A stretch of DNA of 64,000 nt from Lysinibacillus_B sp050613145 (GCF_050613145.1 NZ_CP192507.1:3100001-3164000); one strand, 5' to 3'; positions 1 through 8,933 are shown, counted from the first letter of the stretch. The notes: generated by a model not told the origin, from the sequence alone. Numbers and translations: made by a program.

Positions 1-285
1 TTTTTAATGGAAAGTGCATTTATCGGTCTATTAGGCACAAGCTTAGCGATTATCCTATCATACGCGATTAGTTTTAGTGCCAATGCCATTTTACCACACG
101 TCCTAGCCTTTGCTTTATCGGATGCCGATTTAACAAGCTATGATATTACGTTTTCTACCATTCCATTGAGCTTAGTCGTGATTGCCGGTAGCATTAGCCT
201 ACTTGTAGCGATTTTATCTGGTTGGCGACCAGCACGGAAAGCAACGAAAATTGAAGTAATTCATGCATTACGTCAAGAATTATAA
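1..285 (+). CDS. ABC transporter permease, FtsX/MacB type (3' end only)
   Basis: The reading frame is open from base 1 and ends at 285, so this is the last ~94 codons of a longer gene that starts before the window. The fragment has two hydrophobic segments (about residues 5-30 and 55-75 of the visible part) and ends with a short basic tail containing GWRPARKATKIEVIHALRQE. That tail is the typical C-terminus of FtsX-like permeases (antimicrobial-peptide or lipoprotein export type ABC systems), where the ARKA...P/H..AL segment follows the last membrane helix. The substrate cannot be told from this piece. The ATG at 7 is internal, not a start. A strong hairpin terminator follows directly. Confidence 0.8.
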   Translation, partial: FLMESAFIGLLGTSLAIILSYAISFSANAILPHVLAFALSDADLTSYDITFSTIPLSLVVIAGSISLLVAILSGWRPARKATKIEVIHALRQEL

Positions 286-321
286 AAAACAAGGATGAGC
301 GCAGATGCTCATCCTTGTTTT
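286..321. terminator. bidirectional terminator between permease and anti-sigma gene
   Basis: Perfect 15-nt arms at 286-300 and 307-321 (core ACAAGGATGAGC/GCTCATCCTTGT) with a 6-nt loop. The arms end in A and T runs, so it can serve both convergent genes. Confidence 0.85.
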
Positions 322-323
322 CT

Positions 324-1577
324 TCATTCGTAAATCACAATCTCTTCCTTAAAATGCAATGTATTTGGATAGTCGTAAAAATATATTTTTACTGGGTTTT
401 TCATTTCTGGTGGATACGTATATTCCACTTGATTCCACGAACCAGAAAGTGACTCCATTTCAAAGCGCTTGCCATTTGCATCGATGGCATGACTAAGACG
501 CACCTCTTTTCCCTCTTCCGCATCAATCTTGATGAGGCTATCTTGCTTTACTTCAAATGTCACGTTTCCTATTGCTGGCTGCTTTAAAACTTCTTGCTTG
601 ATGAAATCTACTTCAATATAATTATCGTCCTTTGGTAACACATTCATATTTTCAATTTCAATTGTAAGTGAACTACCGGCTTCAAGTACTGTGCTGTCAA
701 ATAAATACGTCACTTCATCGGAAGAAATAACCCCTAACGATATTAACCCACCTTCTAATGTATTGAACGGCTCACCTTGCTCATTTAAAATACGTATATT
801 ACCGAGGGATAAAATTTGCATTGAATTACTATTAGCTGCTGTTATGCGAAGACGAGTAGCTGTTGGTGTGACCGTTACATCTTCTACAATCAGCTTTTGT
901 CCTTCATATGAAAGGTTTCGTTTAATGTTGTATATACGCTTTTTCACAACATCATTTTTGATCGTGAATGGGATTTCAAAAGTTGTGCTCTCCTTATCCC
1001 CAAACGTTATTTGAAGCTCAAAGTTCTTCTGATTAGGTAAATCCTCACCTTCAACAAATTTATAAATGACGTCCTCCACATATTTTTTCTCCTCCCCATC
1101 TACCGACCAACCGTAAGTGGCTGACCCATCTATTTCCTTTCCGTCCTGTAAAATTGTTACCTTTTTTATGGGAAGTTCTGAAATATTATACGGTGCTTCA
1201 AGTGCGTAATGAATTTTCATTCCTGTTTCGTCAGCTATTACCCCTTTTACTGTGAGGGTTAAATCATTTTTAGTTTCTGTAATATTAAGTTCCTCGTAAT
1301 CATGTTTTTGATCATCTGTTATAAATGACACAACATCTGCAAAACCTGGAACACGCTTTGCTGTATCTGCAACGAGTGGAATATAACGTATAGAAAGGAT
1401 GAGTGCCAAAGCAACAGTAGCTGTGAGCACTGTATAATAACGCCAATTGTTTGCTCGATGCTTTTCCTTTTGTACTTCTGTGAAGGCTATTTGTCTAGTT
1501 TTCGCCAACTGGTCTTTTGGTACTTTAATTTGATTTAAATCTTTATTTAGCTTTTCAGCATCAAATGAAGTCATCAA
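324..1577 (-). CDS. DUF4179-type membrane anti-sigma factor
   Basis: A 417-residue (or 416 from the next codon) protein with a cytoplasmic N-terminal part of about 45 residues, one membrane helix near residues 48-69, and a long extracytoplasmic region that begins with the DUF4179-like stretch (YEELNIT...NDLTLTVKGVIAD). This topology and its position directly after an ECF sigma gene indicate the sigma factor's membrane-bound inhibitor. The start region reads TTGATGA: TTG at 1577, ATG at 1574, and the sigma gene's TGA at 1576-1574 lies inside it, so translation is coupled. AAGGAGG sits 6 nt before the TTG and 9 nt before the ATG; either start is workable. The signal it senses cannot be read from the sequence. 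Confidence 0.75.
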   Translation of the reverse strand: MMTSFDAEKLNKDLNQIKVPKDQLAKTRQIAFTEVQKEKHRANNWRYYTVLTATVALALILSIRYIPLVADTAKRVPGFADVVSFITDDQKHDYEELNITETKNDLTLTVKGVIADETGMKIHYALEAPYNISELPIKKVTILQDGKEIDGSATYGWSVDGEEKKYVEDVIYKFVEGEDLPNQKNFELQITFGDKESTTFEIPFTIKNDVVKKRIYNIKRNLSYEGQKLIVEDVTVTPTATRLRITAANSNSMQILSLGNIRILNEQGEPFNTLEGGLISLGVISSDEVTYLFDSTVLEAGSSLTIEIENMNVLPKDDNYIEVDFIKQEVLKQPAIGNVTFEVKQDSLIKIDAEEGKEVRLSHAIDANGKRFEMESLSGSWNQVEYTYPPEMKNPVKIYFYDYPNTLHFKEEIVIYE

Positions 1578-2068
1578 TTTCTTCCTCCTTGGCCAAATAG
1601 TAATCGTAACTTTCGTAGTGCATGATGTACACGTGATTTTACTGTACCTTCAGGGATATTTTGTACTCTTGCAATATCTTTATTTGTCCGTTGCTCCACA
1701 TACTTTAAATAAATTGCCTGCTGCTCCTGCACTGGTAGCTGGCTAATTAAATCGAGTACTTCAAAATTTGTTTCGTGTGTATAGCTTGATTCGACATCTT
1801 GGGATACGTAATTGACTTGTTTCTTTTTCATATCGAGGCAAATATTAATTAACACCCGTACGAGCCATGTACCTACGTATGCAGGTTCTTTTACTTGATG
1901 CATTTTCTTTAGTGCCCGATACGCTAGCTCTTGCATCGCGTCAAGTGCATCATGTTCATTGCGTAAATATGCATAGGCTGTTCGATACAATGTTTCCTCG
2001 TATACTTCTAGCAGAACAAGGATTGCTTGTTGGTCTCCCCTGATGGCACGCTTCGCTATTTCCTCCAT
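1574..2068 (-). CDS. ECF-family RNA polymerase sigma factor
   Basis: 164 residues, the usual ECF size. Region 2 lies at about residues 15-60 (with YEETLYRTAYAYLRNEHDALD) and region 4 at about 110-155 (LPVQEQQAIYLKYVEQ...IPEGTVKSRVHHALRKL), the latter being the -35-recognising helix-turn-helix. It is the first gene of a two-gene unit with the overlapping DUF4179 anti-sigma gene, the common arrangement for autoregulated surface-stress sigma factors. The regulon is unknown; I did not identify the B. subtilis counterpart (it resembles SigV/SigW-type proteins broadly). A 21-bp repeat array lies 80-180 bp upstream of its start. Confidence 0.88.
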   Translation of the reverse strand: MEEIAKRAIRGDQQAILVLLEVYEETLYRTAYAYLRNEHDALDAMQELAYRALKKMHQVKEPAYVGTWLVRVLINICLDMKKKQVNYVSQDVESSYTHETNFEVLDLISQLPVQEQQAIYLKYVEQRTNKDIARVQNIPEGTVKSRVHHALRKLRLLFGQGGRN

Positions 2069-2150
2069 AATCCCACCTTCTTTACTTTCTTTATGTATTA
2101 GACAGGGCTACTTTATAAATCGTTCAATCTCTTTATGAAAATTTTTATGT

Positions 2151-2244
2151 TTGTCTATTACTCTATTCAGTTTGTCTATTAATAGGTGAATGTTGTCTAT
2201 TAACCTGTTCACTTTGTCTATTAACCTACGCGCTTTGTCTATTA
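2151..2244. repeat. 21-bp phased array A (5 cores TTGTCTATTA)
   Basis: The 10-mer TTGTCTATTA occurs at 2151, 2172, 2193, 2214 and 2235, an exact 21-bp period, with 11 variable bases between cores. It lies just past the terminator of the symporter gene and upstream of the sigma gene. On the minus strand it reads as an open frame of LIDK heptads (2108-2332), which I regard as a by-product of the 21-bp period. Confidence 0.9.
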
Positions 2245-2257
2245 ATAGCCATAAAAT

Positions 2258-2291
2258 AAAGAGCTGCTTCAAAAGGTTCGAAGCAGCTCTT
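2258..2291 (-). terminator. terminator of the AGCS symporter gene
   Basis: Arms 2258-2270 and 2280-2291 (core AAGAGCTGCTTC / GAAGCAGCTCTT) with a T-rich tail on the minus strand. Confidence 0.85.
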
Positions 2292-2297
2292 ACTTTA

Positions 2298-3845
2298 TTA
2301 TTTTTTATTTCGATTTTCCCAGAATGTTGCATTTTTAATGCCTAATTTAATCGGATCAAATACTGGGTCTTTGCCTTCCTTCTTTTGTTTCTCGTAATCT
2401 TTTAATGCAACAATAGCTGGTTTCATAATGATTAAAATGGCAATGACGTTAATCCATACCATTAAACCAAGCCCAACATCGCCCATCGCCCACGCTAAGT
2501 CCGATGTACGCACTGTACCGTAGAACGCTGTTGCGATAATGACGATTTTCGCAATCCAAATGCCAACCTTTTCTGCCGTACCAGAGAATAGATAGGCAAC
2601 ATTTGTTTCCGCAATATAGTAGTACGCCATAATTGTTGTGAAAGCAAAGAAGAATAATGCAATCGCTACGAATGGTGCACCAAAGCCTGGCAACGCTTCA
2701 TCTACTGCAGATTGTGTATATGCTGCACCCTCTTTAATTGTTTGTGCATAAGAAACTTGCGCATCGCCCGTATATTCATCCTTACCAAATTCACCTGTGA
2801 AAAGTGTTGGGTAGATTTCATATGGCTCATCGTTGACCATATGCACTTCCCCCTCCACCATTACCGGTATTTTCTCTGCACTTTCATCGTGTACATTGTA
2901 CATACCTGTAAATAAAATCATAAATGCCGTAGCTGAACAGATTAGTAATGTATCAATATAAACCGATGCTGCCTGTACTAACCCTTGCTTTGCTGGATGG
3001 GATACTTCCGCGGCTGCTGCAGGGTGCGCTCCTGTCCCTTGCCCCGCTTCATTTGAGTAAATACCGCGCTTTACGCCCCAAGCGATGGCAGAACCGATAA
3101 TACCACCGAATATTTCCTGAGCTCCAAATGCACTTGAGAAAATAAGCGCAATGACACTTGGTATCTCACCAATATTCATGGAAATAATGACAATCGCCAT
3201 TAAAATATAAGCTAACGCCATAAACGGTACAATGACTTGTGCTGCATTCGCAATCGATTTAACCCCACCGATAATAATAACCCCAAGTAAAATAGCAATA
3301 ATTAGACCGATAATCCAATTATCAATTCCGAATGCATTATTCATTGCCCCAGCAATTGCATTTGATTGAACACCAGGCATTAAAACAAGCATTGCTAGTA
3401 ATGCTGCTACTGCAAAAATAACAGCAAACCACTTTTGCCCCATGCCTTTTTCAATATAGAAAGCTGGACCACCACGATATTCTGTCTCTTTTTCCTCTTT
3501 ATAAATTTGCGCCAATGTCGATTCTACGTACGCAGTCGCTGCTCCGATAAAAGCAATTGCCCACATCCAGAACACTGCACCTGGTCCACCCATCCCGATG
3601 GCTGTTGCAGTACCCGCAATATTACCGGTACCTACACGGCCTGATAGTGCAATAGATAATGCTTGGAAGGAGGAAATCCCTTTTTCCGATTTTTGCCCTT
3701 TAAACATGAGCGCGAACATTTCTTTAATATGGCGGACTTGAAGGAATCGAGTAATGATGGAGAAGAAAAGACCGATTATCATGATCCCATAAATAAACCA
3801 AGGTCCCCAAAAAATATTGTTCAAAAAGGTAACAATACTTTCCAT
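2298..3845 (-). CDS. alanine/glycine:cation symporter (AGCS family)
   Basis: 515 residues with about ten to eleven membrane helices. Family signatures are visible: GTGNIAGTATAIGMGGPGA near residues 72-90 and RGIYSNEAGQGTGAHPAAA near 260-278. AGCS proteins import D/L-alanine or glycine with sodium. Residues ~317-386 form an unusually long hydrophilic insertion between helices (rich in acidic and polar residues), longer than in AlsT-type members that I know; its role is unknown. AAGGGGGT lies 7 nt before the ATG. The gene stands alone with its own terminator. Confidence 0.92.
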   Translation of the reverse strand: MESIVTFLNNIFWGPWFIYGIMIIGLFFSIITRFLQVRHIKEMFALMFKGQKSEKGISSFQALSIALSGRVGTGNIAGTATAIGMGGPGAVFWMWAIAFIGAATAYVESTLAQIYKEEKETEYRGGPAFYIEKGMGQKWFAVIFAVAALLAMLVLMPGVQSNAIAGAMNNAFGIDNWIIGLIIAILLGVIIIGGVKSIANAAQVIVPFMALAYILMAIVIISMNIGEIPSVIALIFSSAFGAQEIFGGIIGSAIAWGVKRGIYSNEAGQGTGAHPAAAAEVSHPAKQGLVQAASVYIDTLLICSATAFMILFTGMYNVHDESAEKIPVMVEGEVHMVNDEPYEIYPTLFTGEFGKDEYTGDAQVSYAQTIKEGAAYTQSAVDEALPGFGAPFVAIALFFFAFTTIMAYYYIAETNVAYLFSGTAEKVGIWIAKIVIIATAFYGTVRTSDLAWAMGDVGLGLMVWINVIAILIIMKPAIVALKDYEKQKKEGKDPVFDPIKLGIKNATFWENRNKK

Positions 3846-3964
3846 ATAATACCCCCTTTGTTTTGAAATAGTTTATTAGTTTGAAATACACTATATTACA
3901 AAAAGAACCGCCCTTCAACCAATTTTTTTAAAATTTAAAATAATTGATCCCAAAATTAAATACA

Positions 3965-3997
3965 CACAAAAAAAACACAATAGGCTACCCCCTATTG
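3965..3997 (-). terminator. terminator of YtpA-like gene
   Basis: Stem CAATAGG (3978-3984) / CCTATTG (3991-3997), followed on the minus strand by TGTTTTTTTTG. Confidence 0.75.
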
Positions 3998-4008
3998 CGC
4001 TTTTATAG

Positions 4009-4812
4009 TTAGTCAATAATATATCCTAGTGATCGCAGGCTGTTATGCATAAAGTCTTTTGTTAATAAAAATACTTCTTCCCGTTCAAACTCAAAAAATA
4101 AACTACTCAAGCATTCTGGCCATTCTTTGAATTGAAAACTCTTAGAATTTTGTTGCACAAGCCATTGTCTAGAGGCAGTTGTATCTGTAATTTTATCCCG
4201 CCCACCCGTCATGACGAGTAATGGTATCGAAGAAATCTTTACTTCCGGATCTTTTAACATTTTTAATAACTGTTGCAGCTCACGATACCATTTTACTGTC
4301 ACAACGGTGTTAAACGGCATTTCATCTTTCATCTCACCATATACTTCAAAATTACGTGTTAATCGATTATGGGTAATCTCATGCGTTAACTTTACACTTG
4401 ATGTAATGGCACTTAAACTTGATAACGCTTTAGATAGTTTTCCTGGTTCTAATTTTAGTTGCAACCAAGGTGACACCATAATGAGACCTGCACATTCCAC
4501 TTTATTGCGATATATAGCACGTGCTGCAATTGTAGCACCAAACCCATTTCCAATAATAAATACCGGTAAATTATCGGTCTGAGCGACTTCTATTAATTGT
4601 TTTGCATATGTGTAGTACTCACTAAAATCTTCATCATGATAGCGATGATTTTTTGTTTGTACACCGTGCCCCGGTAAATCTCCCATGACAACGTGAAATC
4701 CTGTGCTGCGCAATTTTTCAATCAGCCACGCATACCATGCATAATGCTCATAAGCGCCATGAAAAATAGCAACAACCGCTTTCGGCTGCCCCTCAGCTTC
4801 CCATTTCCACAT
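4009..4812 (-). CDS. YtpA-like alpha/beta-hydrolase fold protein, catalytic residues missing
   Basis: 267 residues with the monoacylglycerol-lipase/YtpA fold: oxyanion segment IFHGAYEHYAWY (17-28), DLPGHG (45-50), the strand-elbow segment FIIGNGFGA (85-93), TGGRDK (202-207) and EFEREEV near 241-247. In active relatives the elbow reads G-x-S-x-G; here it is G-N-G-F-G, so the nucleophile position (residue 90) is Gly. The usual catalytic His in the YHE...E.ERE motif corresponds to Ser236 here. The acid (Asp206) is kept. It sits next to the ytoA-like gene as ytpA does in B. subtilis, where YtpA is a lysophospholipase making bacilysocin. I infer a non-hydrolytic relative or one with displaced chemistry. 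The bases at both sites were checked on the minus strand. Confidence 0.8.
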   Translation of the reverse strand: MWKWEAEGQPKAVVAIFHGAYEHYAWYAWLIEKLRSTGFHVVMGDLPGHGVQTKNHRYHDEDFSEYYTYAKQLIEVAQTDNLPVFIIGNGFGATIAARAIYRNKVECAGLIMVSPWLQLKLEPGKLSKALSSLSAITSSVKLTHEITHNRLTRNFEVYGEMKDEMPFNTVVTVKWYRELQQLLKMLKDPEVKISSIPLLVMTGGRDKITDTTASRQWLVQQNSKSFQFKEWPECLSSLFFEFEREEVFLLTKDFMHNSLRSLGYIID

Positions 4813-5042
4813 TGGACTTCCTCCTAAAACTCTCGTTCATTATGTTTAAAAAGTGTGAACGTAACTGCTTCTCCATCATTTTCGCTACATCCATTGTCTA
4901 ACCTAATTCGGCACGAATGCTTATCTCACACTTCGACTTAAAAATAGTCATACTTTTTCGCCTTATCAAAAAGTTTGTTTATTTCGTTTCATATATTTGA
5001 TACGATAATTATATATATTAGCTTGAAATGAGGAGATTGAAT

Positions 5043-5555
5043 ATGATTTACCCTTATAAAGATAAAAATCCGAACATAGACCCATCCGCATTTATTGCTG
5101 ATTATGTGACGATTACTGGTGACGTTACTATCGGAGCTGAAACATCAATTTGGTTTAATACATCGATTCGCGGCGATGTGGCGCCAACCATTATTGGCAA
5201 TCGTGTAAGCGTCCAAGACTTAAGTTGTTTGCACCAAAGCCCAAACAATCCTTTAATTATTGAAGATGAAGCAACGATTGGCCATCAAGTAACATTACAT
5301 GGCTGTGTTGTACGTAAACGCGCATTAATTGGTATGGGTTCGATTATTTTAGATGGTGCTGAAATTGGCGAAGGCGCTTTTATTGGTGCCGGTAGCTTAG
5401 TACCACCAGGCAAAAAAATCCCACCAAATACATTAGCGATGGGACGTCCTGCGAAAGTCGTGCGTGACATTACGCCTGAAGATCGCGAAGATATGGACCG
5501 CATTATTCGCGAATACGTTGAAAAAGGACAGTTCTATAAATCACTTCAAAAATAA
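5043..5555 (+). CDS. gamma-carbonic anhydrase-like hexapeptide-repeat protein (YtoA-like)
   Basis: 170 residues dominated by left-handed beta-helix hexapeptide repeats (VTITGDVTIGAETSIWFNTSIRGD and onwards) to about residue 150, then a C-terminal helix. Gamma-CA features are present: the QDLSCLHQ segment and GHQVTLHGC with metal-ligand histidines. The family is trimeric and zinc- or iron-binding; true carbonic anhydrase activity is unproven for many members. I chose ATG 5043 because AGGAG (5031-5035) is 7 nt upstream; an in-frame ATG at 5028 overlaps that site. Its length and location beside metK match B. subtilis ytoA. Confidence 0.88.
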   Translation: MIYPYKDKNPNIDPSAFIADYVTITGDVTIGAETSIWFNTSIRGDVAPTIIGNRVSVQDLSCLHQSPNNPLIIEDEATIGHQVTLHGCVVRKRALIGMGSIILDGAEIGEGAFIGAGSLVPPGKKIPPNTLAMGRPAKVVRDITPEDREDMDRIIREYVEKGQFYKSLQK

Positions 5556-5657
5556 TGCATTGAACATTCGATAAATGACTAATATGTCTCATTTTATCAA
5601 AAAATTATTAAATATTCATTAAATAAGTTCAAATGACTAGATAGTAACATATCCAAA

Positions 5658-5690
5658 TAAAAAACGGGCGTTTTAAACGCCCATTTTTTA
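5658..5690. terminator. bidirectional terminator after the gamma-CA gene
   Basis: Palindrome 5666-5682 (GGGCGTTT/AAACGCCC) flanked by A and T runs; serves the gamma-CA gene and the convergent gene whose stop is inside it. Confidence 0.85.
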
Positions 5691-7220
5691 TTGAAGTGTC
5701 TTAACTAATTCGTTGAAAACACCCTTGTATGTGATATTTAATTCCTCTAAATATGCTACTGTCTTCATAGCTTCTGATTGAGTAAGTTTGTCTTCACTGT
5801 CGCTGAACTCATATGTTGACGTAGTTTGTCCCCATAGTTCACCCGTTGTTGGGTTAACCCATCTTTCCCCTAAATCTTCAAGTCCATTTAACATCGAAAC
5901 AGCTGCCTTTAAATATTTTTCATCATTCGTTACTTTATAAGCCTCAAATAGCACATTCATTTTCGAAATAATCTGCTTTAATGAAGCATGTGATTTTTTC
6001 ACTTCTTCATTCTTCCGAAGCGCCATATAATCTGTAATATAATAACCATTTCGTGTATAAATCACATTTCCTCTAGCTCTCTGCGCAGCTAAAAAATCGG
6101 CATAGTCAAGCATTGCACTACTTAACGCCTCATCTTGTAGTACATCTTGTGTATCGTATAAAAATTGATGTATCACTTCATTTTCTTGCGCATTGATATA
6201 AGGTGCTTGTATATTATACTGTTCCTTTAAAAGACCACTTGTATACTCCGTGACAAATGCATCTTGCTTACCCGACTCTTTATACTCTAATAGCTTATTT
6301 ACTAAAACAACTAACATATTATAGTAAAAGCGTTCTTCTGTTTCTTGATAGTGCTCTAAAATCGCATCATTCGCCATATTAAATGCATTTCTGCCGTATC
6401 CATTTTCTAAAGCTGGCTCAGTATCCGTATGTAATTTTGACATCATACCATTTATTGTTAACCATTTTATGGAGCTGTGTTGCTCTGCATTCGATTGTTC
6501 TTTATATGCTGTCGCATTACTTTCATTTTCAAAAAGCGGCTCTGCTGAAATCATCATCCAACTTTCTGAAATGTCATTTTTAGCTGTTGTCTTCATCGAG
6601 AAAGGAATAACTAATCCTCCGTCTAATTGCTCGACTTCTCCAAACTGATTTGCTTCTATTAACTGTCGTACTTTCGAAACATTTCCAGTATCATTTTCTT
6701 CAGTAACTTTTTTAGATACATAGTTATGGGAAAGTAGCATTGATTTTGTTAAATGATTTGCTGTGTATAAATTATAAATTCCTTTTACATCGGTCATCAC
6801 ATCTACACCATAAGCTTCATCCATAGTTTCATACGCCTCTGCCATCATATCAAACTTCTCATAGCGATCTGTTCCTTTAACCGTTAAAGTAACTGGTAAA
6901 TCCATTTGCTTACCGCGCGCATTAATAAACTCAAAGAATAAGACCTTATCCCCATTATCTATAACTTTCTCGACAATTTTTAATGTCCCCGCTAGAAAAA
7001 TACCTTGTCTTACTTTATAGATAGAAGTGTGATCAGATGAATGAATTTTTTCTTCCTGAGAAACTGTCACTTCTTTTAATTTAAAACCGTCAATTTCTAA
7101 TTGAATGGCTGTATTATCAATTTCGATTTGCTGAACCGTTCCATATGTACCACCATAGATGATCGCAGCTACTAAAACAATTGCTGTCGCTAGTATTAAG
7201 CCGATTTTTTTTATATTCAT
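5688..7220 (-). CDS. unrecognised membrane-anchored extracytoplasmic protein
   Basis: 510 residues. One N-terminal membrane helix (about 5-25, GLILATAIVLVAAIIYGG) with positive residues before it, so the rest should lie outside the membrane; no lipobox. Residues 30-120 are beta-rich. From about 290 to the end the protein is mainly helical, with paired-helix segments (FYYNMLVVLVNKLLEY, SSAMLDYADFLAAQR, LKQIISKMNVLFEAYKVTNDEKYLKAAVSMLNGLEDL) reminiscent of alpha/alpha-barrel carbohydrate-active proteins such as the glucuronyl C5-epimerase C-terminal domain. That resemblance is weak and I do not assign a function. It stands alone, with a ribosome site GAGAGGGAAT before the ATG. Confidence 0.7.
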   Translation of the reverse strand: MNIKKIGLILATAIVLVAAIIYGGTYGTVQQIEIDNTAIQLEIDGFKLKEVTVSQEEKIHSSDHTSIYKVRQGIFLAGTLKIVEKVIDNGDKVLFFEFINARGKQMDLPVTLTVKGTDRYEKFDMMAEAYETMDEAYGVDVMTDVKGIYNLYTANHLTKSMLLSHNYVSKKVTEENDTGNVSKVRQLIEANQFGEVEQLDGGLVIPFSMKTTAKNDISESWMMISAEPLFENESNATAYKEQSNAEQHSSIKWLTINGMMSKLHTDTEPALENGYGRNAFNMANDAILEHYQETEERFYYNMLVVLVNKLLEYKESGKQDAFVTEYTSGLLKEQYNIQAPYINAQENEVIHQFLYDTQDVLQDEALSSAMLDYADFLAAQRARGNVIYTRNGYYITDYMALRKNEEVKKSHASLKQIISKMNVLFEAYKVTNDEKYLKAAVSMLNGLEDLGERWVNPTTGELWGQTTSTYEFSDSEDKLTQSEAMKTVAYLEELNITYKGVFNELVKTLQ

Positions 7221-7443
7221 AATTCCCTCTCCTTCTATGCTCTCTATTATAAAGGAGAGCTTAGTTCATTACCAACCTTACCCTGTTTATTTTTTACATG
7301 ATTAGCTATTTTATAATAGCAATGACAGATTACTGAATCTGTTCATATAAATAGAAAACTTTCTCACTTAGCATCTACTCCTTAGAAAGGGCATTTATAG
7401 AGCAAGTTATAATATATACTTAGACTTTTCCAATCATAAAAAC

Positions 7444-7467
7444 AAGCCGCCACATTTGTGACGGCTT
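7444..7467 (-). terminator. metK terminator
   Basis: Minus-strand stem AAGCCGTCAC / GTGGCGGCTT (one G-U pair) followed by TTGTTTTTATG. Confidence 0.8.
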
Positions 7468-7501
7468 TTACCTTATTCCCTGCAAAGAAATGGTGTGGTA
7501 A

Positions 7502-8698
7502 TTATAATCCTGCTTTTTCGCGTAACAGCTCTGCTTTGTCTGTTTTTTCCCACGGTACATCTAAATCTGTACGACCAAAATGACCATATGCCGCTGTTTG
7601 CTTGTAGATTGGGCGACGTAAATCAAGCATTTGAATAATGCCTGCTGGGCGTAAATCAAATAATTCGCGTACCCATTCTACCATTTTACTTTCTTCTACT
7701 TTCCCTGTACCAAATGTGTCAACAGCAATTGATACTGGACGCGCTACGCCAATTGCGTATGCAAGTTGCACTTCTGCACGATCTGCTAAACCAGCTGCTA
7801 CAATATTTTTCGCTACATAACGTGCTGCATATGCTGCTGAACGGTCAACTTTTGTTGCATCCTTACCAGAGAATGCACCGCCACCATGACGAGCATAACC
7901 ACCGTATGTATCCACGATAATTTTACGACCTGTTAAACCAGCATCCCCTTTTGGTCCACCAATAACGAAACGACCAGTTGGGTTGATGAAATATTTTGTA
8001 TTATCATCAATTAACTCCGCCGGTACAACTGAATGAATCACAAGTTCTTTTACATCTTTTTGGATTTGTTCTAATGTTATATCTTCATCATGTTGTGTAG
8101 ATAATACAATTGTATCAACACGTACAGGCGTATTGTTTTCATCATATTCTATAGTTACTTGTGTTTTACCATCTGGACGAAGATATGATAGCTCCCCAGA
8201 TTTACGTACTTCTGTTAAGCGACGTGCTAATTTATGCGCTAAGCTAATTGGAAGCGGCATAAGCTCTGGTGTTTCGTTGCATGCATAACCAAACATTAAA
8301 CCTTGGTCACCAGCACCAATTGCTTCAAGTTCTTCGTCAGACATTGAGCCTTCACGTGCTTCCAGCGCTTGGTCCACACCTTGTGCAATGTCAGGTGATT
8401 GTTCGCCAATTGCAACTAATACAGCTAAATTTTCAGCATCGAAACCGTACTTACCGCGTGTATAGCCAATTTCCGCTACTGTATCGCGCACAATTCCTTT
8501 AATATCAACATATGTTGAAGTTGTAATCTCGCCAGATACTAATACAAGTCCTGTTGTAACAGTCGTTTCACACGCTACACGTGCATTAGAATCTGCAGCT
8601 AAAATCGCATCTAAGATAGCATCTGAGATTTGATCACAGATTTTATCTGGATGCCCTTCTGTTACACTTTCTGATGTAAACAGTCGACGGTTTGTCAT
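7502..8698 (-). CDS. metK: S-adenosylmethionine synthase
   Basis: 398 residues, the normal MetK length. It joins ATP and L-methionine to make SAM in the cytosol. Visible motifs: TSESVTEGHPDKICDQ near the N-terminus (ATP/His), GAGDQGLMFGYA near 120, GGPKGDAGLTGRKIIVDTYG near 250, and the glycine loop GGGAFSGKD near 270. Start chosen at 8698 because AGGAGG lies 8 nt upstream; the frame stays open 21 codons further upstream but without a ribosome site. The gene is preceded by an S-box riboswitch and its intrinsic terminator, so expression should fall when SAM is plentiful. Confidence 0.97.
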   Translation of the reverse strand: MTNRRLFTSESVTEGHPDKICDQISDAILDAILAADSNARVACETTVTTGLVLVSGEITTSTYVDIKGIVRDTVAEIGYTRGKYGFDAENLAVLVAIGEQSPDIAQGVDQALEAREGSMSDEELEAIGAGDQGLMFGYACNETPELMPLPISLAHKLARRLTEVRKSGELSYLRPDGKTQVTIEYDENNTPVRVDTIVLSTQHDEDITLEQIQKDVKELVIHSVVPAELIDDNTKYFINPTGRFVIGGPKGDAGLTGRKIIVDTYGGYARHGGGAFSGKDATKVDRSAAYAARYVAKNIVAAGLADRAEVQLAYAIGVARPVSIAVDTFGTGKVEESKMVEWVRELFDLRPAGIIQMLDLRRPIYKQTAAYGHFGRTDLDVPWEKTDKAELLREKAGL

Positions 8699-8883
8699 TT
8701 GTTTTCCTCCTAAAATTGCCCTGCGCAAAGACGCAATATTGATACGGTACTCATTACCCATGTAAGTCTACCCGTACGGATTGAAACTCAAGCCCGTTGC
8801 TAACTTTTACACGAGGATTTAGAAAAGCATTATAATAATGAAAAAATTCCAGATGCTGAACTTTTTCTTATAAAAACAAAAAA

Positions 8884-8911
8884 CCCTTTCACTCATTCAG
8901 CGAGCGAAAGG
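8884..8911 (-). terminator. riboswitch-controlled terminator of metK leader
   Basis: 10-bp stem CCTTTCGCTC / GAGTGAAAGG (8884-8911, one G-U pair), followed on the minus strand by TTTTTTGTTTTT. It lies just downstream of the SAM aptamer and before the metK ribosome site. Confidence 0.88.
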
Positions 8912-8933
8912 AATTAACTTTTCGTTACCTTTC

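Noticed and set aside
2151..2244. CRISPR array
   Set aside because: Unit is only 21 bp with a 10-bp core and 11-bp variable part; no spacers of 30 bp, no leader, no cas genes. The same applies to 59452-59544.
2108..2332. 74-codon minus-strand frame made of LIDK heptads
   Set aside because: It is the read-through of the 21-bp array A plus the symporter terminator, has no ribosome site and overlaps the symporter gene end.
8702..8761. Upstream extension of metK by 21 codons
   Set aside because: The AGGAGG for the ATG at 8698 lies inside this extension, and MetK proteins start at that ATG.
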